Assembly (NCBI GenBank): GCA_902702965.1
Contig: CACRXP010000114.1
Coordinates: forward strand, 245,824-309,823
Source of the DNA: Spirometra erinaceieuropaei
Taxonomy: Eukaryota > Platyhelminthes > Cestoda > Diphyllobothriidea > Diphyllobothriidae
DNA: 64,000 nt
Reading direction: 5' to 3'
Part shown: piece by piece, positions 45,463-57,920 of the stretch
How positions within the stretch are numbered: the stretch's first letter is position 1
How the letters are laid out: every line of letters starts with the position of its first letter
Translations under genes and position numbers: made by a program
The notes under the pieces: model-generated
Databases searched by the model: none
What the model was told of the DNA's origin: nothing
Seen by the model: only the letters and a program-made list of their open reading frames with translations

Positions 45463-45840
45463 ATGTTATTACCGACAAAGACAAGGGAGACCGAAATAGC
45501 AATTTCTGGCGTATTAGTCGTCCTCAGCCAGTCATATCCAACTCCGAAGTGTGGAACACCCGAGGCTCGAACTCGCGACCTGTTAGTTAGAAGTCCATGC
45601 CTCTAACCACTGGGCCACGAGCTCCTTGCCCTGTCGGTTTTCGATCGGGAATATACAATAATAGGGGGCGCTCACCGATCGTTCTTACGGAGCTCACTCG
45701 TTCCGTTGTGCCTTACGTGCTCTCTCTCTCTCTCTCTCTCTCTCTTGAGCCCAATCAGCAGCCGCACAGTGGCGCATGGTATAGGCAGAATGGCATTACC
45801 GACAAACAAAAGGGCAACTGGAATGGCCATTTGTGCCCAA
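45463..45840 (-). repeat. SINE array of about 1.2 units
   Basis: Order on the - strand: tail (45840-45785), body with (GA)n (45780-45625), tRNA-like region (45622-45560), tail with hammerhead (45558-45463). The tail block 'accgacaaa' occurs at 45471 and 45798, 327 bp apart, giving the unit length. The hammerhead at about 45487-45534 has CUGAGGA in the core; the distal tail keeps only its 3' half. Confidence 0.85.
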
Positions 45841-46747
45841 AAAGGTATTGCATTGTCGTATTTTTACTCGATGACTTCCTTAAAGCATCGCCGCCATCCT
45901 TATGCAACAGGCATCGCGAGGTCTTTTTATTTATTTCTCTGTCGCGTACAAGCAAATATCACCAGTTATCTTCTTTCAGCACAATTGCTCCCCGGAGTAA
46001 GCAACCCCGGCCATAAACCATACCATTGCCTCTGAAAGACCTGATGGCTTTTCACCCAAATTAGATTAAGAAAAAAATAGCTACCGCCTGTCGAGTAAGA
46101 AAGACAGATAAAATAAGCCCAAACTTCGATAAACGGAGCACAATCTGGTAAATCAGAAAGGTGTCAAGGGAACTCATGGGTGCGTTGAGGAGACCTTGGG
46201 TCAAGTTAGTTTTAAACAAAACAACGCATTATTTATGTTCACAGTAGAAGGACGTTAGCCGATCAAACTAGGAAACATGCATAATGACCAGTAATGGCGC
46301 GAGAACGGGATACTGATAAAGGTGATTGGGATTGCAACGTCATTACTAGTTTATTAAACATCGTCAGTCGGTCATACAAAATACCAATTCTGAATGAATA
46401 TGATTCGAGTCAGGTCACTGGGCGTTAAGGTCGGTGGTCTGTCATTGAGCCACTTATGAGAATGACACAGCATGCATGTGAGGGGACCGTTCTGCTTTAG
46501 CTGCCTGCAATGTCATATTAGCAGTGAGTATGTTTCATGTGATTGTTCCCCTAGTCAAACGATGGAGTTTCCGTGTTGTCTGGTGCGTTAAAGAAAGTCA
46601 ATGATTGGTAGCTGCCTGTGCAGCTGGTGGAGACAATTCGACGCATCGTATCTTAATGTCCACCGAGTGCCCCACTGCATGGTGGACGCAGGGACGGCGA
46701 ACGTAGACTTGCGCAGCATCTACCGCACTCTCTCCTCCTTTGCCCAC
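45841..46747. other. No gene recognised
   Basis: Unassigned. About 46640-46745 has a block ('gcagcatctaccgcactctc') weakly shared with 25.1 and 36.9 kb. Confidence 0.4.
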
Positions 46748-46935
46748 CCTAGATCGGGATCAAGAAAGAGTCCAGAAGACCGGGAGCGAAATCGGGTGCA
46801 GGGATGATCAAAGCAGCATGGCCCGTTTGCGTGTACCACGCACGACTGGACTGGATGAACTGGGATTTCACTAAGGACAGGGGTGCGGCTCGGATCCCAT
46901 CTGCCTGGAGTACCATAGAGGTTACAGTAAGATCA
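46748..46935. repeat. Dispersed repeat F, copy 1
   Basis: Shares 'cctagatcggaatcaggag'-type start, 'tggactg', 'ctttcactaagg' and 'cggatcccatctg.ctggag' with 48838-48993 in the same orientation. Unknown family. Confidence 0.65.
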
Positions 46936-47389
46936 AGGAATAGCAGACGCTCACAATCCTTGAGGCCCAGGACCAGATAATACGGACATGCGCAAGCACG
47001 CAGCTGGTCCAGAGACAGATTTGTCGTGAGCACTTCATGGAAATGAAGGTTCATCAGTGCCTGACCACATGTCGTTCTCTGCCGCCGCAGAAAGAATTGG
47101 GAGTGGCCCTCACAGATCCACTAGTTTCCAAAAATAACCAAGTTTCAAGTAAACAGCAGAGATCACGAGCGGGCAAATGTCCGCCGGTCTGAACTTTGCT
47201 CAATCATGACAGTAGAAGGGACGACAAAATAGAAGGTGATAACATAACTTGTGAAACCTGATAGCTGATATCTAGTTAGTCGACTAAAGGCCTTAGAAGT
47301 ATTGTGGGTTTCGGTTAACAGCCTAAGACGTTCTAGTGTAAGTAGTTCCTCATGTGGAATATGCTTTTGCGTAGTTTTAACGATCAGTT

Positions 47390-47520
47390 ATGGTTATGAA
47401 GCCGAACCTGAGGTAAACAATCCCCAGCCGTCTAAAATACGGGACACGTGGTAATAGGGGTTTTTACTGGCGGGGCGGGGGAACGCAAAGGCAACGAGGT
47501 CAAGTGGTTGTATGCAAAAG
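47390..47520. mobile_element. Family C fragment
   Basis: Shares 'acgggacacgtggtaatagg', 'tactggcggggcgggg' and 'ttgtatgcaaaagaaaagct' with 41529-41800; the right part is missing. Confidence 0.55.
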
Positions 47521-47544
47521 AAAAGCTTAAACTATTTTTGAGTC

Positions 47545-47635
47545 AATATGGCAATCCCTCTGAGTAATACGTGCTAGTTGCAAGCATATTTCAGTATTTT
47601 TGTTAACGCTTCATGAGATAGGTCATTTACTGTAT
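47545..47635. repeat. Right tip of palindrome B
   Basis: Ends 'cgcttcatgagataggtcat' 'ttactg' then TA, as family B; only the last 50 bp are clear. Confidence 0.55.
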
Positions 47636-47718
47636 CTGCCTTGCTGAAGTGTTTTGGTGCTGAATGCTCACGTCGATTGTCTGGCGAGTTTGGAAGATTT
47701 TGCCTGTTTATGCATATG

Positions 47719-48711
47719 CAGTAGATGTGCTAACCCATGAAATGTCAACCAAAATTTTGAAATGCGTTCTCGTTTCGAAAAGATAAATTAAGTAGTGTTG
47801 TAAAACTAATCATTATGCAGCATAAATCTATAATGATCCAGTTACCTCAGGGTATCGGCTTTCGAAAGAACTTATTTTCCGCTGCATTCAAGATCTACAC
47901 TCTGCAAAAAATGACTACTTAAGTAGTATGCAATTTTCTCATTGATTTTTGATGCCCATAAAAATTCAATTATATTTCATGGAAAACGTGCATAACAATA
48001 TTCATTCTTTTACTTATTCGGCAGAAAATCACGTCTTCTTCCAAGTTCATACTCAAAAGAAGAGTATAATTCGGTTTTTAAAAAGTTTCTAATTGTGAGA
48101 TTTTTTAATACCGTTAAATGGGCGTTCATGAAACGTCATGTATCTGCATTTACGAATGTGGCTTGTAATGTTAACAATATTGCTCAAATCCACTGTTTAA
48201 TTTCATGAACGTCATATGGTCTCCTCTAAACACCGTAGAGAAGTGCATGGTTTTCCGTACACGGAAAATATACAGCTTGTAGTTTTGAAACCCTGAATGC
48301 AAGTGTAACAGCAGGTCGGGTTCAAAATTATTCGGGAATTAGAAAGGTTTTTTAAAACCGAATTATACTCTTCATTTGAGTATGAAATAGGAAGAAGAAG
48401 TAATTTCTTCCGAATAAGTAAAAGAATGAATATTTTTATGTTTGATTCCCATGAAATATAATTGAATTTTCAAGGGCATCGAAAATCAATGAGAAATTTT
48501 CATAATACTTTAGTAGTCATTTTTGCAGAGTATAGATCTTGCCTGCAGACGAAAATAAATTCGTTCGAAAGCCGATACCCTGAGGTAACTGGATCATTAT
48601 AGATTTTTGCTGCATCATGATTAGTTTTACAACAGTATTTAATTTATCTTTTCGAAAGGAGAACGCATTTCGAAATTTTGGTTGACATTTCATGAGTTGG
48701 CACATCTACTG
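47719..48711. mobile_element. Palindromic element family A, complete copy
   Basis: 993 bp, CAGTAGATGTGCTAACCC to GAGTTGGCACATCTACTG, arms near-identical inverted. TA follows at 48712-48713; the left flank reads TG, so the duplication has decayed or the end slipped. Confidence 0.85.
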
Positions 48712-48837
48712 TACATATGCGTAAGACATCGGAATACATGGCCTTCGAAAATTCCCGGTTTTCTTTAGATGGGCAGATGCCAACAGCGCGCATTTCATCC
48801 CATAGGAATTTATGACCGGTTTCCAGTATGTGCATGG

Positions 48838-48993
48838 CATCCTAGATCGGAATCAGGAGCGGAGATGAACCAAGCAGCACGACCCGTCTGCGTGTAGTAC
48901 GTACTACTGGACCACGCAGGATGGACTGTGCTTTCACTAAGGCCAAGGGGGTGGTTCGGATCCCATCTGACTGGAGTGCCATAGAGGTTACAC
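48838..48993. repeat. Dispersed repeat F, copy 2
   Basis: See 46748-46935. The two copies bracket a palindrome A and a family C fragment. Confidence 0.65.
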
Positions 48994-49305
48994 TCTCCGT
49001 CCTGAGAGCTGGCAGTCTTCCAAGTCATGGTCTTTGGTGCACCATGATAGTTTAGAAGCGCTACAGGTTGCTTACAGTGAGGATTTTGCGCTGGACGTCC
49101 AGGTAACGCAGTTCTCAGAGCTAGCCTTACATCCTCTTCCTTCACATAAGACACATATGCCTAACGGTCAGAAACATTAAGCCTTTACCGATTCGTAAAA
49201 GCATTTTTAGGGCGGTACTTTGAAGAGATACATCCGACAGCTGTCTATCATTACGTAGTGACTTACTGAAGTGCAGTATTCCTAGAATTGACTATCAAGC
49301 AGTTA

Positions 49306-50297
49306 TTGTAGGTGGGCTAACTCATGAAATTTCAACCGAAATTCCGGAATGCGCTTTTGCTTCGAAGTGATTAATTAAGTAGGGTTGTAAAACTAGTCAG
49401 CCTGCAGCATTATTCTATAATATTCCAGTTACATGAGGATGCGTACGTTCGAATGAGCTTCCTTCCGGCTGCAGGCAAAAACTACAATCTGTAAAAATGA
49501 CTACATATGAGGCATGAAAGTTCCTCATTGATTTTCACTGCCCCTAAAAGTCTAATTATATTTAATGGAAAATATGCATAAAAATTTTCATTCCTTCGCT
49601 AATTCGGTAGACAATTACGTCTTATTCCAATCTCACACTCGAAGAAAGGGTATTATTTGGTTTTCAAAAGCTTTCCATTTCCCGAATAATTTTGAACCCG
49701 CCCTACCGTTACACTTGTATTCAGAGTTTCCAAACTACAAGCGTACAATAAACCACCATTTCTCTACGGTGATAAAGGGGGGTTATAAAGGATTCCAAAA
49801 ATTTAGCAGTGGATTTGATACATATTGTTAGCCCTACAAGCCACATTGGTAAATGACGAGTTATGAACGGCCATTTCACGCTAGTTAAAAGTCCCAAAAT
49901 TATAAACTTTTTGAAACTGAATTATGTTCCTCCTTCGAGCATAAAATTAGAAAAAAAAGAAGAAGAAGAAGAAGGAAAAGACTTAATTTTCTACTGAATG
50001 AGCAAAAGAATGAATATTTTTATGCATGTTTTCCATGATATACAACTGGACGTTTAGGGGCAGTGAAAATCAATGAGAAAACTTCATGCTATATATGTAG
50101 TCATTTTTTTACAGAATGCAGTTTTTGCATGCAACCGGAACGAAGTTCATTCGAAAGTCGGCATCCTCATGTAACTGGAATATTATAAAATTATGTTGCA
50201 GGCTGATTATTTTTACAACCCTATTTAATTAATCTTTTCGAAACGAAAACGCATTTCGGAATTTCGGTTGACATTTCAGGAGTTAGCCCATCTACTG
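49306..50297. mobile_element. Palindromic element family A, complete copy
   Basis: 992 bp of the GGTGGGC/GCCCA subtype (like 30015-31004). TA at 49304-49305; the right flank is TTA. It contains an expanded (GAA)n-like run at about 49952-49977 near the centre. Confidence 0.8.
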
Positions 50298-52334
50298 TTA
50301 GTATACAGGGATCGTTGAATTCCGACAGAGATTTCAGTCGTCCACCTTTGTCGCAGCTATCCGTAACTGGAACGATAACTGTTTGGCCAGTTTGGTTCAG
50401 GTGTCAACTACCGACCCTTTGTAACTGAGATGCGAAACTCGCGAGCTGTTGAGATCAGGCATGTATGCACGTGACGCAAGGTGGTACAGCGTTCTCTGAG
50501 GGTTAGCCGCGAATTAGGTAGAGTGCCGGGTCTGACGAGTACTCATTCATGCAGTATGCAGCGGCAATACCATAAGGTGGGCCGGGGCTAGGGCCAGAAA
50601 ACTGCCACAAGGCATAGCTAACGCTGTCCACCATTAAATAGGGTTTTAGTAGCCGTCTGAATTAATGTCAACACCTTAAACTTGTTTCTTGGTGTGATGG
50701 GGAGCGAACTTCAATCCTAAAAGTAAGAAGCTAAATGAAAGTGCCTTTCAGTCAAACTTCCATTCATCCGCTGTTCGGTGAGCTAGCACCTAATTCGGTT
50801 TTAGGACAGCCAAATTCGTGCATGCCTCGCGCTAAATCTGGCTGACCTAAGTGAGAATCAATTTCTGCCGAAAAAGCCGTCATCCTCCCAACCAAACAAT
50901 ATCGACGACAACGACCCACACTCAAGTCGTCTATTTAAATGCACGGACTGTATACCCATTCGGAGGTCATCGTACTCACTGATTGTTTCACGGTTGGGGA
51001 ATTTTCCTTTTAACAGATCGAATTTCGCGCGGGAGTTTGACTTCATCAAAGTTTGTGTCACGACCAACCATAAGTCTATTCAATTTCTCCACCGTCCGTT
51101 GGATCAACCCCTAATAAACAGCCTATAAGCGCTCACGTTCCTAGAAACGAACCACCAGGTGATTGTTGTTCAGGTAACAGCAATATAATCATACAATCCG
51201 GTTGGGATTCGTGTTATTTAATAAGCTTCGGCTAATCTCCAACTAAATGCTTTTTTGTCCAAATGTCGTCTCGCCAAACCAGAAAGACGGGTTCCGGACA
51301 CGACCGCCTATCCCGTGTTTTAATGCATTAGCCTGAAGGCGACCGCCGCTTCGACCGGAATGCCGCCCAGGTCCGGTCAGCGCCAAACGGGAGTGCATCA
51401 CGAGGACCCGAGGGCTTGCATCTCATTGGTCAGTGTCGCCGCCAAAGCATGATGCAGTGCGCCGCTCGCTCTGCCCCTGGGCCCACCCTCCTCCCCCCTC
51501 CCGGTCGTCCAGAGGACATCGATCGCCTGCAGCCTGCCCCCCTCCCCCCCCTCGCGGTCACGACATGGGCGCATCGATTGCAGCCTCCGAAATCTCTCAC
51601 CCGCCGACGCGTGACCTCACTCCTGCCGGTCTGGCGTCAGGGTGTCGTCGATAATCCTAAAATCCACTGGTACACCTCTCAGTTCTGCGAAGGCTCAGTT
51701 TCTTCGAAATGCATAATCGCTGAAAAATTGACGCAGCACAACAACCTCTTTATTATGTCCTCTCCGAAAAGTATTTTTTTTTACCAAACTTGCCCTCTTT
51801 ACTTACGCATACTGAGTTATCGCTGTTAGCGCACTTAAGATCTCCACGAGCTGAACGATTCTGTAGAGAAATGGAGACCGTTAGTGCAAATAAGCTGTGC
51901 CTTCCGGGTCTAAATGCCTTCGCCGGAAAGCGAAGAATTTTAAAGGTAGGGAGAGAGGAGTAGAACACATTCCAGAACAGGTCTGGGTTCTCCGCGCGTC
52001 GGTCCTGACACGTCTGGCGACTAGTGAAAATGACGGTCGGCAAGAAATCACGTGTGGAATTCTAAGCACGCAGACAAACATGCGATGCATCATAAACCAA
52101 ACGGCCTGCATCTTAACTCACCTTCCCCTCCCCCCTCCCCCCCTCCCAATTACATCCACTTTACAGATTCAGGTTTGGAGGTAGCTTACCCCGGTCCCTT
52201 TCAACACACCTGCAAAATTTCTAAGCATGATGATTGATTGTAAGGCAATTCAAATAAGGTCCCAGGGCTAGCCCTCAGTTAGGAAACTTCTCGAACTTGT
52301 AAGCTGACGTCCTTTAGAAGAGTGTAATTTGAAA
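50298..52334. other. No gene recognised
   Basis: The - frame 50858-51067 has no known domain. 51430-51640 is a C-rich stretch with several CCCCTCC runs. 52110-52145 is similar. Confidence 0.4.
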
Positions 52335-54003
52335 AGCCAAATCGGCGAACACGTGTTTTCGGTAATTCTTTGTCAGGCCAACACAGTTACATGAAGGAAT
52401 GGAAATGTACAAAAATTAACAGGGTTTATAGGTATCTCAAGGGTTATTAAGTCATTAACACTCATCTTCCTCATGCCGCTCACATAACGAGCTCGGCGGG
52501 TTTTGGTCCTCAGAGCTAGGGAAGGGGGGTAAGAGAGTCTTTGAGTGATGTTCTTGGATTGAATACACGGAGTACCCATCACCGTAATTAGGGATTTGAG
52601 GCGGCATGTAGTCATCCAAAGGCCAGCAAATAGTAATCTTGTATTCTCAATTTTGCCCATAAAAACATTTGCAAGAAACGGTCCCAACGGTGAGCCCATT
52701 GCCACAAAGTCGAGAAAACAAGATTGCAAGACATAATTGATGGCCTTGTCTTCTACGGTCGGTACGTGGACGATATCTTCTGCCTGGCGGATAATACCAC
52801 CGATACCGTGGGCCTTGTCCAGAAGTACATCAGTGCACACCCGTCGCTTAAGTTCACTGCAGCGGTCGAGTCAAATAACGAACTTGCCTTTCTCGATGTC
52901 TTTCTGCACAGATAAGAGGATGGGTCTATCCAGTGAGGAGTGTTCCGAAAGAAAACCTGGACGGGACAATACGTTAACTGCCACAGTTTTGTTCCCCTAA
53001 ACATCAAACAAAATTTAGTCCAGGGATTGGAGGCTAGAGTGAGACGCGTCGGCTCACCTGAAGCTATTGAACAAGAACTCCAACAGCTGCGGAACACACT
53101 TCGAGAGAACGGATACCCAAATAGATTTATCCTCCGAAATATTGGAGAACGCACCGCAAAGCCCACTGTTGCGACTGCGGAAAAGAAAGGGGTATTTCAT
53201 AAAATTACCTTTTACAGGAGACGCAGAGAGCAAACTAGTTAGACGACGATTAACTGCAGTTATCACGAGGGCATTCCCGCGACAAATTTACATGTATGTT
53301 TCACAAACTCTCCCTTCTAAGTTTGGGAGGTAAAGACAGACTACCGTTGGAGGCAACATCAATGTTCATCTACTCATTCACTTGCTCCTGTGGAGCGGGA
53401 TACATCGGCTGTACAACGAGACGCCTGGTAAAGAGGGTGCGTGAACATATGCCCGCCTGGCTAGACAGAAGTGAGACCCGATTGATTGTGAGCTCTATTC
53501 ACGCACATTTAGTCGACACGGATCACCGAGTCGATGGCTAGGAAGCATTTCAGGCTGTCTGCCGGACACCAACATGCTTCTCTAAAGGCCTACGCCAACG
53601 GATACTAGCAACGGCCGAGGCAGTGCCGATACGGCTGGCCAATCCAGTGTTGTGCTGTCAGAAAACCTTGACACAAGCGTTCTCTCTGCCGTGGCCAACG
53701 CCAACCTTAAGGGATGATGACATGCCGCCTCAAATCCCTTATTACAGTGATGGGTACTCCGTGTACTCAATCCAAGAACATTACTCAAAGACTATTTTAC
53801 GCCACTCCCCTAGCTCCGAGGACCAACACCCGCCGACCTTGTCATGCGGGCTGCGTGGGGATGATGAGTGTTAATGACTTAATAGCCCCTGAGACACCTA
53901 TAAACACTATTGATTTTGTACATTTTCATTCCTTCATGTAACTGTATTGGCCTGACGAAGACTTACCGAAAACACGTGTTTGTCAACTTGACTTTTCAAG
54001 TGT
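52335..54003 (+). mobile_element. PLE-1 with inverted 5' part
   Basis: Most complete PLE in the window. 52335-52612 is an inverted copy of the 3' end. 52612-52735 on the - strand encodes the reverse transcriptase motif 'FVAMGSPLGPFLANVFMGKI'. From 52736 the + strand continues with the catalytic 'DGLVFYGRYVDDIFCLADNT' (52745 on), 'LKFTAAVESNNELAFLDVFL', 'WTGQYVNCHSFVPLNIKQNL', 'RENGYPNRFILRNIGE', the GIY-YIG domain 'MFIYSFTCSCGAGYIGCTTR' with 'REHMPAWLDRSE' (53350-53480), and the 3' tail to 54003. The two reverse transcriptase halves are normally contiguous, so an inversion broke the gene. Stops and frameshifts add to this. Confidence 0.85.
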
Positions 54004-54559
54004 AACATGGGAACATTTGCGGAACTTAGACAGTCCAAATGTGTAATTACTGCCATTCATTAAATTTTTACCCGTTTATACTACTACTCAATTTAACTTG
54101 CTACTTATCCATGCAAATTAGTGCTTAATGTATCTCCCATATTGTATCCCTGCAGGCGGGGCCTACTAAGCCACAATGATCCGTGTTTGAATGTGATCAA
54201 CAGTGTAGTTTCAAATCAATTCCGCAATCCCCATACTTTTGAAATTTAATTAGTTATCTTGTATTTGCACAAACATGCAGAATTATGTGTGGTATCTATC
54301 AAAACTGGGAAAATGACGTTGCATTGCAAGCTACCATTGTAGTAATGAAAAGTAGTCAATTCACACGTGAAACGAGTAGGAATCACGGAAGCCCCCTCTA
54401 GAGGAATACTTTTCAAGAATATAAATCTACCTAGTCATTGACTTTGGGCAAAAACTCATTACTGTCTGTTGCTAAGAAAAACATGATCCACCGCCTGGTG
54501 CCAGTGATACCTGGATTGTCGATAGAAGCGATGCGTGAAAACAAGAGGCTTAGAATTAT

Positions 54560-54703
54560 CGAAAAAGACAAGGGAGACTGGAATGTCCATTTCCGGCTTA
54601 TAGGCAGCCGTCAGCTAGCTGTATTCAACTTCGAGGTGCGCAACACCTGGAGCTTGATCCCGCGATCCGTTATTTAAAAGTCCGATGTTCTAACCACTGT
54701 GCC
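54560..54703 (-). repeat. SINE fragment, inverted member of a pair
   Basis: Tail and tRNA-like part on the - strand, with GCCGGAAA on the hammerhead 3' side and a damaged 5' core (CUGACGG). Meets the + copy at about 54704. Confidence 0.75.
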
Positions 54704-54900
54704 ATGGTGTTGGGTATGGCTGGCTGACGAAGACAGACAAGCCAGAAATGACCATTCTAGTCTTCCCTGTCCTTGTCGATAATATCATTCTGCTTATACA
54801 TCACGCGCAGCTGTGCGGCTGCTGGCGGAGTTCGAGAGAAAACCCCAAAACACAACGGGACGTGTGAGTTCCGCAGCGCGATCGGTGAGCGCTCCTTAAT
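54704..54900 (+). repeat. SINE tail and body, forward member of a pair
   Basis: 'gttgggtatggctggctgac' tail with hammerhead (CUGACGA at 54724-54730, GAAA at 54745-54748), then body ('gctgtgcggctgctggc', 'cacaacgggacg', 'cggtgagcgctcc'). Confidence 0.8.
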
Positions 54901-56261
54901 CAAACTAGTGGATTTGACATCTACGACTTAACAACTTCAGACATTTCCTGGATATCAGGTAAAGCCTGATTATGTCTAATTTTGGCCTGTTTTCCTGCCA
55001 TAGGTTAAACAGATTCGAAATGAATTCTTCCTTATAAAAAGACAGCATGCGCCTCAAATCATTTCGACAAAGAAAAATTGCCATGTCAAATATATTCAGT
55101 ACTACCCTCTTAATTTCGAGCATGATATTTCATTAGTTTGGTCACCTACTCTATATTCATAATCGAGGTAAAAGGTGAGGTCGCATTGGAAGACCCAACA
55201 ATCTCATTCAAGGTTAGCAGAAAGTTAGGCTGTTAGCACTCGATGTGTTGAGAAATGAACCGGGTAACATGAAGACGAAAGTATGACAGCTCCCGAAACT
55301 TTTCACAGCCGGTGGAGACCACGGTGTTTTGGTCCAGAAAAGCCGGCAAAAACTCACAAGAACAGACGCAAAATCAAGGTATTCGACAGCAGTGGGCTAA
55401 TCGGATGATCATTTTTCATTTTTCAAGCGATGATTCATCCGCTAGGCAAACCGGTCTGCCAGATCGCATCGCTGAAGATCACACCCGGCAGCTGAGCTGT
55501 ACATTTTAATATGTCATTAAAGTGCCCTTTGAGACAGTAAGTGACTTTACTTATGAAGAATGATGATGGAAACAGGTATGACGATTTTTACGACCAGAAC
55601 GTTGTGCACTTTACTCATTCGCCGATTCCCGTAGGAATGCGCCTCCTTTTTTCGTTTAGAAGGTATATAAATGCGAGCAGAAATCTACGTTACTCGCTAT
55701 TGGTGGAGGAGGGCAATTTAATACGTTAATACCTGTCCTAAACTTAGTTGAAGCATCATAGCTCGTTCTTCTTTGAGATGAGATTATTTTACATTAGACA
55801 CTGGGCCAAACATATGCTGCTGAAGTTGAAAATTGATTTTTCTGTGGAACGTTAACCGTTAGGAGCATGTTGCGAACAAATAGGTTAGCTTTAGAGAACT
55901 AGACATTTTACTGACTTACAATAGCCAGGTCGGCAAATCTGTGCTGTTTCGTGCCCTAAAGTAGAGTAATGACTCCTACAGGCAACCCGTCGTTTAAATG
56001 CACCGACATCATTTTGCCATTTGCGATTTCGCTATGACTGACCTTTAAAATGATCATCATCTAATGTTCATTTAAACTTTAAACTTATGGAACGCTACTT
56101 GTTGTGCGGTCTGGTTCCTGTTTCTACGTAATTTAAAAACAGGACAAGCGAAACACTAACAATTTATACAACATGCCAGTATTTACACTGTCATTATTCT
56201 GTGTCTCTGGAATCATAAAAAGGAGACTTTAAGCAGGCAAACATAGGGAAAATGACTGTAC
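54901..56261. other. No gene recognised
   Basis: AT-rich, no repeat of the named families and no domain in the short frames. Confidence 0.4.
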
Positions 56262-56482
56262 TATAAAGAGGAGATCGTTCCTTTTCAAGTTCCTCAGAAA
56301 TTAACCGCGAACGTGGAATAGGCCGGTGTATTCCGAGGTCTATAGACGCAGACCGAAATTTGATGTATGAACATTTAGGCCAAATTACATCAGCCACAGT
56401 GGGATAATCGATTAATATTCATTAACTTTTGACAGTCAGCTAGTGGTATATTTCGGGGTTACAGGATACCATTCTAGCAGCA
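56262..56482 (+). repeat. Direct repeat R, copy 1
   Basis: About 220 bp nearly identical to 57614-57834; over the last ~200 bp I count three differences. It flanks repeat M plus palindrome A. Confidence 0.9.
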
Positions 56483-56483
56483 T

Positions 56484-56623
56484 AACAACATTTGCGACGT
56501 AGTTATTTGGCCTGCCACTGCATCGACTTCGGTGGTACTTTGCGTGTGCTTCTACGCGCACACAAATGTCAAAATTTCTCGCGAACCCGTCTCCGTGTTT
56601 GAACCAATTAGAGAGAATATTAA
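56484..56623 (+). repeat. Repeat M
   Basis: Near-identical to 9413-9556 and, as there, runs into a palindrome A at the same base ('gagagaatattaag'). Confidence 0.85.
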
Positions 56624-57613
56624 GTAGATGTGCGAACTCATGAAATGTCAACCAAAATTTCGAAATGCGCTCTCGTTTCGAAAAGATGAATAAAGTAGTG
56701 TTGTAAAACTAATCATGATGCAGCATAAATCTATAATGATCCAGTTACATCAGGGTGTCGGCTTCAGAAAGAACTTATTTTCGACTGCATGCAAGATCTA
56801 TACTCTGCAAAAAGTGACTACTTATGTAGTATGCAATTTTCTCATTGATTTTCGATGCCCTTAAAAAATCAATTATATTTAATGGAAAACATGCATAAAA
56901 ATATTCATTCTTTTACTTATTCGGTAGAAATTCACGTCTTCTTCCAATTTCGTATTCAACAGAAAAGTACAATTCGGTTTTAAAAAACTTTTCTAATTCC
57001 CGAATAATTTTGAACCCGATCTGCTGTTACGCTTGCTTTCAGGGTTTCAAAACTGCAAGCCTTATATTTTCCGTGTACGGAAAACCATGCATTTCTCTAC
57101 GGTGTTAAGATGGGACTATATGAGGTTCGTAAAATTAAGCAGTGGATTTGAGCAATATTGTTAAATTTACAAGCCACATTCGTAAGTGCAGATACATGAC
57201 GTTCCATGAACGGTTATTTAACGGTATTAAAAAATATCACAATAAGAAACTTTTTTAAAACCGAATTATACATTTCTTTTGAGTATGAAATTCGAAGAAG
57301 ACGTGAATTTCTACCGAATGAGTAAGAGAATGAATATGTTTAGGCATGCTTTCATAAAATATAATTGAATTTTCAAGGGCATCGAAAATCAATGAGAACA
57401 CTGCATATACTTAAGTAGTCATTTTTGCAGAGTATAGATCTTGCATGCCGTCGAAAATAAGCTCTTTCGAAAGCCGATACCCTGTGGTAACTGGATCGTT
57501 ATAGATTAATGCTGCATCATGATTAGTTTTACAGCACCACTTAATTTATCTTTTTGAAACGAGAAAGCATTTTAAAGTTTTGGTTGACATTTCATGAGTT
57601 AGCACATCTACTG
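56624..57613. mobile_element. Palindromic element family A, complete copy
   Basis: 990 bp. The left end lacks the first two bases (GTAGATGTGCGAACTC); the right end is TTAGCACATCTACTG plus TA. Arms are close inverted copies. Confidence 0.85.
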
Positions 57614-57834
57614 TAAAGAAGATATCATTTCTTTTCAAGTTCCTCAGAAATTAACCGCGAACGTGGAATAGGCCGGTGTATTCCGAGATCTATAGACGCA
57701 GACCGAAATTTGATGTATGAACATTTAGGCCAAATTACATCAGCCACAGTGGGATAATCGATTAATATTCATTAACTTTTGACAGTCAGCTAGTGGTATA
57801 TTTCGGGGTTACAGGATACCATTCCAGCGGCAGA
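57614..57834 (+). repeat. Direct repeat R, copy 2
   Basis: See 56262-56482. Follows directly on the right end of palindrome A. Confidence 0.9.
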
Positions 57835-57920
57835 TGTACTCGCTAAAAGCCCAGACACGCGTGTTTGGCCGATATTCTGCCGCTGCATGACACAACTGCG
57901 AGGGGTTTGGATCATCAGTG
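57835..57920 (+). repeat. Short repeat shared with 21676-21790
   Basis: 'gctaaaagcccagacac' and 'ccgatattctgccgctgc' blocks. Unknown. Confidence 0.45.

Noticed and set aside
53950..54000. PLE-1 3' tip as a hammerhead (CUGACGA, GAAA, palindromic stem III AACACGUGUU, stem I UUGGC/GUCAA)
   Set aside because: Stem I, stem III and core are attractive, but the 9 bases between CUGACGA and GAAA do not form a stem II in any of the five copies, so I did not annotate it. A covariance search on the PLE-1 consensus would decide.
56262..57834. LTR retrotransposon with 220-bp LTRs
   Set aside because: The interior is just repeat M plus palindrome A, with no gag, protease or reverse transcriptase, no primer site and no TG...CA ends.
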